Part shown: positions 7,786 to 16,538 of the stretch, one piece after another
Position numbering within the stretch: the stretch's first letter is position 1
How the letters are laid out: every line of letters begins with the position of its first letter
NCBI GenBank assembly: GCA_016872195.1
Contig: VHAT01000009.1
Coordinates: 1-64,000, forward strand
Direction of reading: 5' to 3'
DNA: 64,000 nucleotides
Source: Sphingomonadales bacterium
GTDB lineage: Bacteria; Bacteroidota; Bacteroidia; Chitinophagales; Chitinophagaceae
The notes under the pieces: generated by a model
Databases searched by the model: none
What the model saw: only the letters and a program-made list of their open reading frames with translations
Told to the model about the DNA's origin: nothing
Made by a program: the position numbers and the translations under genes

Positions 7786-8484
7786 ATGGATTTAGTGGCC
7801 GATATCGCTGCGGCGATCACTCATTTATTTTATCCGCATATCTGTCTGGGATGTGGTAGTGACAAAATTGGTCAAGACAGCTCCCTTTGCTGGTATTGTT
7901 TGCATGAGTTGCCGGCCACGGGATTTGCCGATCAACAAGATAATCCCGCCGAAAAGATCCTTTGGGGGCGTTTGAGCGTCGAAGCAGTGCATGCCGGTTT
8001 TTTTCTGAATCGTGATTCGCTGATGGAACAACTCCTCTATCAGCTAAAATATAAGCATCAAAAAAACTTGGGGGAGCAGTTGGGTATGTTGCTGGGCGCC
8101 CAACTAAAAGAAAGCGGACGGTTCAGGGCAGATGCCTTGGTGCCGGTGCCCCTTCATCCTAAAAAATTAAGACAACGAGGATTTAACCAAGCATCGGCTA
8201 TTTGTACCGGAGTAGCCCGCCAACTGGACATCCCGATCATTGAAAATGTTTTGATCAGAAAAAATTTTAATCGCAGTCAGACTCGATTGGGTCGTATTGG
8301 ACGTTGGGAGAATAGCCGCTCCTTGTTTGGTATTGCCCACCCGCACCGACTTTGGAATAAGCGGATTCTACTGATCGATGATGTATTGACAACGGGAGCC
8401 ACGCTCGAATCCTGCGGGCAAGTACTGGCCGAGATACCCGACCTCAAACTAAGCATCGCGACTCTCTGCCTTTCTTCTCTATAA
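7786..8484 (+). CDS. comF: ComF family protein (phosphoribosyltransferase-like)
   Basis: 232 residues. The N-terminal cysteine pairs CLGCG and CWYC form a zinc ribbon; the C-terminal domain has the phosphoribosyltransferase signature ILLIDDVLTTGATL and the family motif PVPLHPKKLRQRGFNQA. ComF proteins support DNA uptake in competent bacteria, but the family is also common in non-competent species where its role is unclear. The gene directly follows radA. A TATTTTCG element ends 5 bases before the ATG and resembles the -7 consensus with one mismatch. Confidence 0.93.
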   Translation: MDLVADIAAAITHLFYPHICLGCGSDKIGQDSSLCWYCLHELPATGFADQQDNPAEKILWGRLSVEAVHAGFFLNRDSLMEQLLYQLKYKHQKNLGEQLGMLLGAQLKESGRFRADALVPVPLHPKKLRQRGFNQASAICTGVARQLDIPIIENVLIRKNFNRSQTRLGRIGRWENSRSLFGIAHPHRLWNKRILLIDDVLTTGATLESCGQVLAEIPDLKLSIATLCLSSL

Positions 8485-8545
8485 TACGAAAGAAACTTCT
8501 AACCTTTTAGTAAATTAGTTGTTGTAAACCTTGAAATTTACCGTT

Positions 8546-9064
8546 ATGAAACTCATCATTACCTTTCTTATGAGCTTACTTAGCTTTTCGACAGGATCCA
8601 TTTATGATTTTACAGTGCCGGGCCTCGAAGGCCAAGACATCCGTTTTGCTGATTATAAGGGCAAAAAGATCCTGATCGTGAACACGGCCTCCCGCTGCGG
8701 ACTTACCCCCCAGTACGAAGGATTGGAGCAGCTTTACAAAACCTATGGCAAAAAGCTGGTGATCATCGGCTTTCCGGCCAATAACTTTATGGGACAAGAA
8801 CCCGGTTCCAACGAAGAGATCAGTGCCTTTTGTAAGCGTAACTATGGCGTGAGTTTTCCCATGGCCGAAAAGATCTCTGTAAAAGGGAATGATACCCACC
8901 CGCTCTACAAATACTTAAAAGAGCAGGCAAAAGCCAAAGATCTCAACGACCCGGTCAGCTGGAATTTTGGAAAATTCCTGCTGAATGAAAAAGGAGAGTT
9001 GATCGCTACTTTTTCGCCCCGCACCGAACCTATGAGTAAAGAGATCACTAAGTGGCTTGAATAA
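8546..9064 (+). CDS. Glutathione peroxidase family protein, exported
   Basis: 172 residues from the ATG at 8546. A hydrophobic N-terminus (about 2-18) predicts a signal peptide or anchor. The thioredoxin-fold peroxidase shows the catalytic cysteine in NTASRCGLTPQY, the Gln-containing loop FPANNFMGQEPG and the Trp motif WNFGKF. In bacteria such enzymes usually reduce hydroperoxides with thioredoxin rather than glutathione. A second family member lies at 31388-32068. A TTG 15 bases upstream is in frame but the ATG gives a better signal peptide. Confidence 0.93.
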   Translation: MKLIITFLMSLLSFSTGSIYDFTVPGLEGQDIRFADYKGKKILIVNTASRCGLTPQYEGLEQLYKTYGKKLVIIGFPANNFMGQEPGSNEEISAFCKRNYGVSFPMAEKISVKGNDTHPLYKYLKEQAKAKDLNDPVSWNFGKFLLNEKGELIATFSPRTEPMSKEITKWLE

Positions 9065-9115
9065 AGTCGAGGGCCCATTTCCACTTTTTCTTTCGGATGA
9101 ACTACATTCGCCTTG

Positions 9116-10261
9116 ATGCATTATCATCAGGTAATTGGACAAGAAGCGCTACAGCGGCGACTGACTGAACTGGTACAACAGAACCGACTCAGCCATGCCT
9201 TACTTTTTTTATCGAAGGAAGGGACCGGTGCGCTTCCTCTGGCTATGAGCTTTGCCCAATATCTTGTATGTGAGACCATCGCTCAACAGGGAGGCTCAGC
9301 ACCTTGTGGCACTTGTCCGGCTTGCCATAAGGCCACAAAGCTTATTCATCCTGATATTCATTACTCCTATCCTACCGTTACCAAAAAACCAGGGGAGAAA
9401 CCCATCGCTACCGATTTTATCACGGAATGGCGCACTTTTATCGAGCTACACCCCTACGGTAACCTATTTGATTGGATCGAAATGATCAAGTCGAAAGAGA
9501 ATAGCCAGGGCAAGATCACTTCCGAAGAATGCAATGATATCAACCGAAAACTAAGTCTCAAAAGTTTTGAAAGCCGCTGGAAGATCCTGATCCTATGGCT
9601 ACCGGAATTGATGGGTAACGAAGGCAATAAGTTGCTGAAACTTATCGAAGAGCCGCCCGCCGATACCTTGATCATGTTGATCAGTGAAAATGAATCGCAA
9701 TTACTGCCTACGATCGTAAGTCGTTGCCAATTGATAAAAGTGCCCTTATTGGATACCGCACAGATCGAAAAGGCCCTGATAGAACGAAATAACACCCCCG
9801 CTTCGCTTGCAGTACAAGTTGCTCCACTTTGCGAGGGTAATTACAGAGAGGCCTTACAATTGGTACAACATGCCGAAGAGGACTGGCAAGTTTTAGTACG
9901 CGACTGGCTCAATGCTATTATCAAAACGGGCCCGGTAGCCCAGACCAAATGGGTAGAGGAGATCAGTCGGCTGGGAAGGGAAAAGCAAAAGCAATTCTTA
10001 CGCTATTTTATTCACTTGCTCGAGCAAGCCGTACAGGTCCGCATGCAGGGGGGGCAATACCGGATCAGTGAAAAAGAAAAAGACTTTGCCGATCGACTCA
10101 ATTCTATCGCTGCCATCGAGCAACAAGAGGCCATGGTCAACGAACTGAACAAGGCTCATTATCAAATAGAACGTAACGCAAATGCGAAGATCTTGTTTCA
10201 CGCCCTTACGATCAGACTTTACCACATCATTGCAGACAAATTCGTATTTTCGCTTACATGA
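9116..10261 (+). CDS. holB: DNA polymerase III subunit delta prime
   Basis: 381 residues from the ATG at 9116. It is the clamp-loader subunit that helps place the sliding clamp on DNA. The AAA+ fold is clear (HYHQVIGQEALQRRL at the start, RWKILILWLPELMGNEGNK-type core, then SENESQLLPTIVSRCQ with the SRC motif). Four cysteines (CGTCPAC plus an upstream Cys) give the zinc module. The P-loop is degenerate (SKEGTGALPL lacks the GKT lysine), as expected for delta prime, which does not bind ATP. Its stop overlaps the ricT start (ATGA). Confidence 0.93.
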   Translation: MHYHQVIGQEALQRRLTELVQQNRLSHALLFLSKEGTGALPLAMSFAQYLVCETIAQQGGSAPCGTCPACHKATKLIHPDIHYSYPTVTKKPGEKPIATDFITEWRTFIELHPYGNLFDWIEMIKSKENSQGKITSEECNDINRKLSLKSFESRWKILILWLPELMGNEGNKLLKLIEEPPADTLIMLISENESQLLPTIVSRCQLIKVPLLDTAQIEKALIERNNTPASLAVQVAPLCEGNYREALQLVQHAEEDWQVLVRDWLNAIIKTGPVAQTKWVEEISRLGREKQKQFLRYFIHLLEQAVQVRMQGGQYRISEKEKDFADRLNSIAAIEQQEAMVNELNKAHYQIERNANAKILFHALTIRLYHIIADKFVFSLT

Positions 10262-11619
10262 GTTGTTCGGGCTGTGGAACTGCAACCGGCAGTAAACCAA
10301 ATGGATGTAAAAGTAACGGTGGATGCAGTTCCGGCGGATGTAACCGCATGAACGCCCATGACTGGCTCAAGAATCTTCCCCTGGCCGATATCGATAGTCA
10401 ATGCCGGGTTATCGAAGTGAGTTTTAGCCAGGGTACCCGTAAAGATTTTTTTGTGAACCCCACGTTGCAGCCCTTAGAGAAGGGAGACCTGATCGCCGTA
10501 GAAGGGGTCAGTGGATTTGATGTGGGCGAAGTATCGCTTACCGGAGAGATCGTACGACTGCAACTAAAGAAAAGAGGGGTCAAGGAAGATCATCCCGAAA
10601 TGAAAAAAGTATTGCGACGGGCCACGGATCGTGATATCGAGCAATGGAAACAAAGCAAAAGTCGTGAACCGGAGGCGGTCATTCGAAGTAGAGCTATTGC
10701 CAAGCAATTACGACTCGATATGAAGATCAGTCAGGTCGAAATGCAGGCCGATGGCAGAAAAGCGACCTTCTTTTACATTGCGGACGGAAGGGTAGATTTT
10801 AGAGAATTGATCAAAATATATGCGACCGAGTTCAAGGTAAAGGTAGAAATGCGCCAGATCGGTGCCAGACAAGAAGCTGGAAAAGTAGGAGGCATCGGCA
10901 GCTGTGGAAGAGAGCTTTGTTGCAGTACCTGGCTTACCGATTTCAAATCGGTCAATACCGCAGCGGCACGTTATCAAAATTTATCGATCAATCAAACCAA
11001 GTTGAGTGGACAATGCGGACGACTTAAATGTTGTCTGAATTATGAACTCGATACGTATTTGGATGCGCTGCAGCATTTTCCGGATAACTGTGATGTATTG
11101 CAAGTAGCAAAGGGAAATGCATTCTTGATCAAAAAAGATATTTTCAAAAATTTGATGTGGTACACCCTGCCCGACAGCAATAAACAATATCCTCTCTCGA
11201 TCGATCGGGTAAAGAAGATCAAAGAACTGAACAGACAAGGCATTCGCCCCGAAGAACTGGAACCGGTCGAGGTCGTCTCCTCCAAGCCCAAAGAAGAAGA
11301 GCCTGAATTTGTAGAGTTGGTCGGACAGATCAGTCTTAAATCGCTGGATCGGGCCGCACAGAAAAAAAGAAGACAGCAAAGCGGAAATCGTCCTGATCAA
11401 CCCCGGCGCAATGGAGGGCAACAACCCCGTGGACCTCAACAAGGTGGCCAAGGACCACAACAGCCACAAGGAAGAGGGCCACAACGAGGACCTGCGCACG
11501 GTGGACCTTCACAAAGAAATAATTCTCCCAGAAGCGGAGGTCCTGCTCGTCAGCAATCACCTCGTGGACCCAGACCCCAACAAGGGCCTCGACCACCGCA
11601 ACAAGATCCTGGAAACTAA
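10258..11619 (+). CDS. ricT: PSP1 domain protein RicT (YaaT)
   Basis: 453 residues, overlapping holB by four bases. RicT works in the RicA/F/T iron-sulfur complex that in Bacillus controls RNase Y activity. The N-terminus is unusually Cys/Gly-rich (11 residues in, already three cysteines). The PSP1 core holds GSCGRELCCSTWL and CGRLKCCLNYE, the conserved cysteine pairs. From about residue 369 the protein becomes a Pro/Gln/Gly/Arg low-complexity tail of 85 residues that is probably disordered. In relatives gldH often follows ricT; here it is at 24.1 kb. Confidence 0.92.
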   Translation: MSCSGCGTATGSKPNGCKSNGGCSSGGCNRMNAHDWLKNLPLADIDSQCRVIEVSFSQGTRKDFFVNPTLQPLEKGDLIAVEGVSGFDVGEVSLTGEIVRLQLKKRGVKEDHPEMKKVLRRATDRDIEQWKQSKSREPEAVIRSRAIAKQLRLDMKISQVEMQADGRKATFFYIADGRVDFRELIKIYATEFKVKVEMRQIGARQEAGKVGGIGSCGRELCCSTWLTDFKSVNTAAARYQNLSINQTKLSGQCGRLKCCLNYELDTYLDALQHFPDNCDVLQVAKGNAFLIKKDIFKNLMWYTLPDSNKQYPLSIDRVKKIKELNRQGIRPEELEPVEVVSSKPKEEEPEFVELVGQISLKSLDRAAQKKRRQQSGNRPDQPRRNGGQQPRGPQQGGQGPQQPQGRGPQRGPAHGGPSQRNNSPRSGGPARQQSPRGPRPQQGPRPPQQDPGN

Positions 11620-11625
11620 GACGGC

Positions 11626-14526
11626 TTATTCATCGGCCCCGATGGCGCTATAGAGGGCATCCTGAATTTTTCCTCTGACCTGCAGTTGAGATAACTTATT
11701 GTTATCGCGCGTAGGATTTACCCGATTGGACAGAAATACATAAACTAGTTCGCGTTGCGGATCGGTCCATACACAGGTTCCTGTAAATCCTGTATGACCA
11801 AAGGTGGTACCAGAAGCCAATAAGGATGGATAAGGATCGCGACGCATTTTATTATCAGGTTCGGGCTTATCAAAACCTAGTCCACGACGACTCCCACTTC
11901 GCTGGTAGTCGGTAAATAGCCGGATCGTTTCGGGTTGCAGATAGCGACGCCCCTGGTAGCTGCCTTGGTTCAAGAGCATTTGGTACAAGATGGCCAGATC
12001 GTAGGCATTCGAGAACAGACCGGCATGTCCGGCCACACCGCCCATCAGAGCCGCTCCTTCGTCGTGTACGTCGCCTCGGGTCGTTTGACCACGAAAATGT
12101 TTTTCACGCTCGGTGGGTACCAGACGGTCGAGTGCAAAACGTTCGCGAGGGGTAAAGCCGGTAGCATACATTCCTAAGGGACGATAAAAATGCTCTTGAC
12201 AATAGGCATCAAGCGATCGACCTGAGAGCTGCTCAACGATATGTCCCAAAAAAATAAAATCGTTATCACTGTAAACATATTTTCCGGCAGGCCCGACAGG
12301 ACTTTGCAGTATACGCTGCCGGATGGTATCTTGCCAGTCGTTTCGCACATATAAACGATCGGCTACCCGAATCGTAAATCCTGGACGAGCTTGTGTAGAG
12401 AAAAGGAGGGTATCGGGTGTGCCCGAAGCAGAAAGGGTCTCTTTATAAAAAGGAATAAAGGGAACCAGCCCTGCTTGATGCAACAAAATATCACGAACAA
12501 GTAAGTTTTCTTTATTGGTGCCCCGCACATAGGGAAGATATTCGCCCAATCGGGCATCGAGTCGCAGCTTTCCTTCTTCGTACAATTTCATTATGGCAAT
12601 GGTCGTAGCGGAGATCTTGGTGACGGAGGCTAGGTCAAAAATACTTTCAGGCGTTACGGCTTGCGTTTTTTCGTAATCATAATATCCAAAGGCCTTATGA
12701 TACAAGATCTCTCCTTTGCGAACGGCCATAACAACACATCCGGGAAAAGCCTTTTTAACAATGGCCTCTTGTACAGTGGTCTCGATCCGCTCAAAGGCCG
12801 CATCCATTTTACGATTCGATACAGGCATCGACTTTTGCTGTATACCCGCTCCCATAGGATATCGACAAACGGAGACAGGCAGTACCCCCCTGGCAGGGAA
12901 TTCACCCAGTAGCCATTGAGCCGCTACCGATTGAGTGATATCATCATCTTGATGAGCCGCTACCACAAGACGAGCCTCACAGATATGCTTTAGGGCCTGC
13001 ACATTCCCAAATAGAACACTAATGGTAGAATCGCCGTTGAGGGCCTTGTGCAAGGTCAGCACACGTTCACCGATGCCAAAATTATTCATGGGCTTATTGG
13101 AATAGCCCTGCAGCCCAACGATAAACAGGTTGTAACGACCACTTCCCTTTAGCACCTGAAGAAGACTATCTACGTTTACTGTACTGTCTTGAAGGGCCAG
13201 ACGAAAAGTATCGGCCTGATATTGCTCTTGTACTTTTTTCCCGAAAATACCAATAGAAGAACCACCCAGTTGAACAAAGGCCACACGACGATCCTCCTTT
13301 TTAAGAGGCCAAACAATCGAAGAGGAAATCGTACCCAGTACGGTTAAGCTCTTACGTGCTACCTCTTCGCGAATAGCATCGGTGGCGGCATTAAGATCGG
13401 TTACTAACCGCGTGGTATCAATTATCTGAGGACGATATAACCCCAGATCATATTTTGCTGCTAATACCTTTTTTACTTTACTGTCAATATCGACTTGTTG
13501 CAAACGTCCTTCTTGAAGCGCCGTTTTGATGGCAGCGATCGACTCGGACACACTGGCCGGAAGACAAAGCATATCGTTACCGGCTATGATCGCCTCTACC
13601 GAAATGGTGCCGCCCGGAAAGTATTTGGCAACGCCCTTCATCTCAAGGGCATCGGTAAAACTGATCCCGTTGTATTGCAATTTGTTTCGAAGTAATTCGG
13701 TTACATTGTTACGAGAAATAGAAGTGGCCCGCTTGGCCGTGGTATCAATGGCCGGTATGGCCAAGTGCGCGATCATCACACTCCCGACCCCCGCCGCAAA
13801 AAGGGCTCTGAACGGAACTAATTCCATAGAATCGAGTTGTGCCATCGATTTATTGATGACAGGCAGGTCGTAATGAGAATCGACGGCCACATCACCATGC
13901 CCGGGAAAATGTTTGGCGCAGGCCATAATACCTGCATCCTGCATCCCCTTCATGTAGGCCACGCCCCATCGACTTACCTTATCGCGGTCTTCGCCAAAAG
14001 ATCGAAATCCAATTACCGGATTATCAGGATTATTATTGACGTCGACCACAGGGGCGTAATTGACATGCACCCCAATTCGCTTACATTGTTCACCAACGGC
14101 TACTCCCATTCGATAGACCAGCCCCTCGTCCTGTAAGGCCCCCAATGTTAGTTGATAGGGAAAACGGGTAACACTATCCAACCGCATTCCCAAACCCCAT
14201 TCGCCATCGATGGTCACCATCAAGGGGGTGCGAGCCAATTGCTGATAACGGTTGGTAAGTTGCGCCTGCCGAACAGGTCCGCCCTGAAAAAAACAGAGTG
14301 CCCCTACATTATAATCGACAATATCTCGCTCTACTTTGGCAATATGCTCAGGCCCCAAGTTAGAATGCGCTCGTATGACCATTAATTGAGCGATCTGTTG
14401 GTCTTGGGTCAGGCTGTTAAATACGCTGTCTACCCATTGCTGTCGAGATGATTGAGCAAGTGGTTGCGCCTCTAACGTTTGCCAAGAGAAGGTAACCAAT
14501 AGGGAAAAGGCCAAAAGTATTCGCAT
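11626..14526 (-). CDS. GH3 beta-N-acetylglucosaminidase fused to a beta-lactamase/DD-peptidase domain
   Basis: 966 residues from the ATG at 14526, which starts a signal peptide (about 1-21). The GH3 domain has KHFPGHG (205-211) followed by DSH (216-218), the NagZ-type His/Asp dyad, and TDALEMKG with the nucleophile Asp292. From about residue 575 a serine hydrolase domain of the beta-lactamase type begins, with SVTK (634-637), a YSDN motif and FGHTGFTG. This suggests cleavage of GlcNAc from muropeptides plus action on the peptide or an ester. Such fusions are known in Bacteroidota. Convergent with ricT, divergent from mutL. Confidence 0.93.
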   Translation of the reverse strand: MRILLAFSLLVTFSWQTLEAQPLAQSSRQQWVDSVFNSLTQDQQIAQLMVIRAHSNLGPEHIAKVERDIVDYNVGALCFFQGGPVRQAQLTNRYQQLARTPLMVTIDGEWGLGMRLDSVTRFPYQLTLGALQDEGLVYRMGVAVGEQCKRIGVHVNYAPVVDVNNNPDNPVIGFRSFGEDRDKVSRWGVAYMKGMQDAGIMACAKHFPGHGDVAVDSHYDLPVINKSMAQLDSMELVPFRALFAAGVGSVMIAHLAIPAIDTTAKRATSISRNNVTELLRNKLQYNGISFTDALEMKGVAKYFPGGTISVEAIIAGNDMLCLPASVSESIAAIKTALQEGRLQQVDIDSKVKKVLAAKYDLGLYRPQIIDTTRLVTDLNAATDAIREEVARKSLTVLGTISSSIVWPLKKEDRRVAFVQLGGSSIGIFGKKVQEQYQADTFRLALQDSTVNVDSLLQVLKGSGRYNLFIVGLQGYSNKPMNNFGIGERVLTLHKALNGDSTISVLFGNVQALKHICEARLVVAAHQDDDITQSVAAQWLLGEFPARGVLPVSVCRYPMGAGIQQKSMPVSNRKMDAAFERIETTVQEAIVKKAFPGCVVMAVRKGEILYHKAFGYYDYEKTQAVTPESIFDLASVTKISATTIAIMKLYEEGKLRLDARLGEYLPYVRGTNKENLLVRDILLHQAGLVPFIPFYKETLSASGTPDTLLFSTQARPGFTIRVADRLYVRNDWQDTIRQRILQSPVGPAGKYVYSDNDFIFLGHIVEQLSGRSLDAYCQEHFYRPLGMYATGFTPRERFALDRLVPTEREKHFRGQTTRGDVHDEGAALMGGVAGHAGLFSNAYDLAILYQMLLNQGSYQGRRYLQPETIRLFTDYQRSGSRRGLGFDKPEPDNKMRRDPYPSLLASGTTFGHTGFTGTCVWTDPQRELVYVFLSNRVNPTRDNNKLSQLQVRGKIQDALYSAIGADE

Positions 14527-14685
14527 GAAAAGTAGTTTACAAGATCCGGTATTAAAAATACTCCTTTTCGGCAATACCCTTACTGCCAAGTGAATAGTGA
14601 TCGCCCTACTAAATAGCAAGTCAGATTAACCCCACTATCCGATAAAAAAGCGGGCTGTTCGCCCAAGGGATAGAGGGCAATACCG

Positions 14686-14693
14686 TATTTTTG
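14686..14693 (+). promoter_or_regulatory. Candidate -7 promoter element of mutL
   Basis: TATTTTTG matches TAnnTTTG and ends 23 bases before the TTG start of mutL. No clear TTTG box is visible at the -33 distance. Confidence 0.35.
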
Positions 14694-14716
14694 AAAGCTT
14701 AATCGGTCTACACCCC

Positions 14717-16510
14717 TTGATCACCATTTTACCTGACCATATTGCTAATCAGATCGCTGCCGGAGAGGTTATTCAGCGTCCGGCCAGTGCGGTCAAGGAA
14801 CTACTGGAAAATGCCGTAGATGCCGGAGCCACCGCTATACAGTTGATCGTAAACGATGCCGGTAAATCACTGGTGCAAGTCGTCGACAATGGAAGAGGTA
14901 TGAATGAGGCCGATGCCAGACTTTGCTTCGGAAGACATGCTACCTCCAAGATCAGTCGTATCGAAGATCTTTTTTGTATTCAGACCATGGGCTTTCGTGG
15001 GGAGGCCCTGGCATCGATAGCGGCAGTAGCCCAAGTGGAGCTGCGAACCCGAACGGCAGAAAACGAGTTAGGCTTTTATGTAGAGGTAGAAAACAGCCAG
15101 CTGATCAAAACCGAACCCATTGCTGCGCCTGTAGGTACCAGTGTGGCCATGAAAAATCTTTTTTTCAATGTGCCGGCCCGCCGCAATTTTTTAAAGAGTC
15201 ATGCGGCTGAGATGCGTCATATTATCGATGAGTTTACAAGAGTGGCGCTGGCCTTTCCTTCCATTGCCTTTAGTTTGCATGCCAACCATCAACAACTCTT
15301 TCAGCTCGATAGCGGCACACTCAAACAACGTATTGTGCAGTTGATGGGCGCTTCTTACGAATCGAGATTGGTTACCGTTAAGGAAGAGACCGATTACCTG
15401 ACCATCCGCGGTTTTGTCGGTAAGCCCGACACGGCTCGCAAGACGCGCGGAGAACAATACTTCTTTGTCAACAATCGCTTTATAAAAAGCTCCTACTTGC
15501 ATCATGCTATTATGAATGCCTTTCAAGGGATGTTGGCACCTGATCATTTTCCACTCTATGTTCTTTTTATCGATCTGGACCCACAGCAGATCGATATCAA
15601 TGTACACCCCACGAAGCAAGAAATTAAATTTGAGGATGAAAAGATCGTTTATGCATTTGTTCAAGCAGCGGTAAAACATGCCTTGGCGCAATTTAGTATA
15701 ATGCCCACCCTTGACTTTGATCTGGATGCCTCCATTCAGCAATTATCATCGATACAACAACCGTTTACAGAAGAAAAAAAATCGGCTGCCACTGATAGTG
15801 CCCTATTCAGAAGTTTTACCCAGAAGAACCAGGCACACCTGATACAACCTAGTGGCTTTAGATCGTATCGCTCCGAATGGGAGGCTCAGGAACCAGAGTC
15901 GACCCCCTCAAATCCCCTCTTGAATCTAGCAGCTTCCGAACCCGTGCAAAACCTAATCGGGCTACTCAATACATATATTGTATACCCTCATCGGGAGGGC
16001 CTGTGGCTGATAGACCAGCAACGGGCACACGAACGAATCCTCTACGAACAACTTCAGCAAAGCAGTGCCGAAAAACCGGTGGCCACCCAACGATCCATGT
16101 TTCCGGTAACGCTTTCTGTGCCCGTGGCCGATACGGTACTATTGAGCGAACTCTGTATTCCGCTTAGTACACTGGGCTTTCTTCTGGAACCCGGCGCAAC
16201 GGGTGAATTTACCATTCAGGGAACGCCCAGCGATTTGTCGCCCGGGCAAGAGAAAACCATCATTGAGCAGTTATTGGAGGAGTATAAACACTTTAATGCA
16301 GATGCGAATTTTACTTTGCGCGAAAAACTGATCCGTTCAATGGTCAAACAACGACGACTCAAGGCTGGCACGTCGCTAACGGAGAAAGAAATGCAAGAGC
16401 TGGTCGCCCAACTTTTAGCTTGTCAACAACCCGGACAAACACCCGACGGAAAACCGACCTATCTGTCTATCAGCAAATCCTATCTCGATAATTTTTTTGG
16501 AAGAGAATAA
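14717..16510 (+). CDS. mutL: DNA mismatch repair protein MutL
   Basis: 597 residues. MutL links MutS mismatch recognition to strand incision. The N-terminal GHKL ATPase is clear: ANQIAAGEVIQRPASAVKEL, ENAVDAGAT, DNGRGM and GFRGEALASI, then NVPARRNFLK. The start appears to be TTG (MITILPDHIANQ); a stop codon lies 21 bases upstream and no ATG fits. The C-terminal endonuclease motifs look degenerate: DQQRAHERILYE (433-444) instead of DQHA-x2-E-x4-E, and TPDGKPT (575-581) where CPHGRPT is typical. Divergent from the GH3 fusion. Confidence 0.95.
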   Translation: MITILPDHIANQIAAGEVIQRPASAVKELLENAVDAGATAIQLIVNDAGKSLVQVVDNGRGMNEADARLCFGRHATSKISRIEDLFCIQTMGFRGEALASIAAVAQVELRTRTAENELGFYVEVENSQLIKTEPIAAPVGTSVAMKNLFFNVPARRNFLKSHAAEMRHIIDEFTRVALAFPSIAFSLHANHQQLFQLDSGTLKQRIVQLMGASYESRLVTVKEETDYLTIRGFVGKPDTARKTRGEQYFFVNNRFIKSSYLHHAIMNAFQGMLAPDHFPLYVLFIDLDPQQIDINVHPTKQEIKFEDEKIVYAFVQAAVKHALAQFSIMPTLDFDLDASIQQLSSIQQPFTEEKKSAATDSALFRSFTQKNQAHLIQPSGFRSYRSEWEAQEPESTPSNPLLNLAASEPVQNLIGLLNTYIVYPHREGLWLIDQQRAHERILYEQLQQSSAEKPVATQRSMFPVTLSVPVADTVLLSELCIPLSTLGFLLEPGATGEFTIQGTPSDLSPGQEKTIIEQLLEEYKHFNADANFTLREKLIRSMVKQRRLKAGTSLTEKEMQELVAQLLACQQPGQTPDGKPTYLSISKSYLDNFFGRE

Positions 16511-16538
16511 AGAACCAGGCCGATCGAACTGAATCAAC

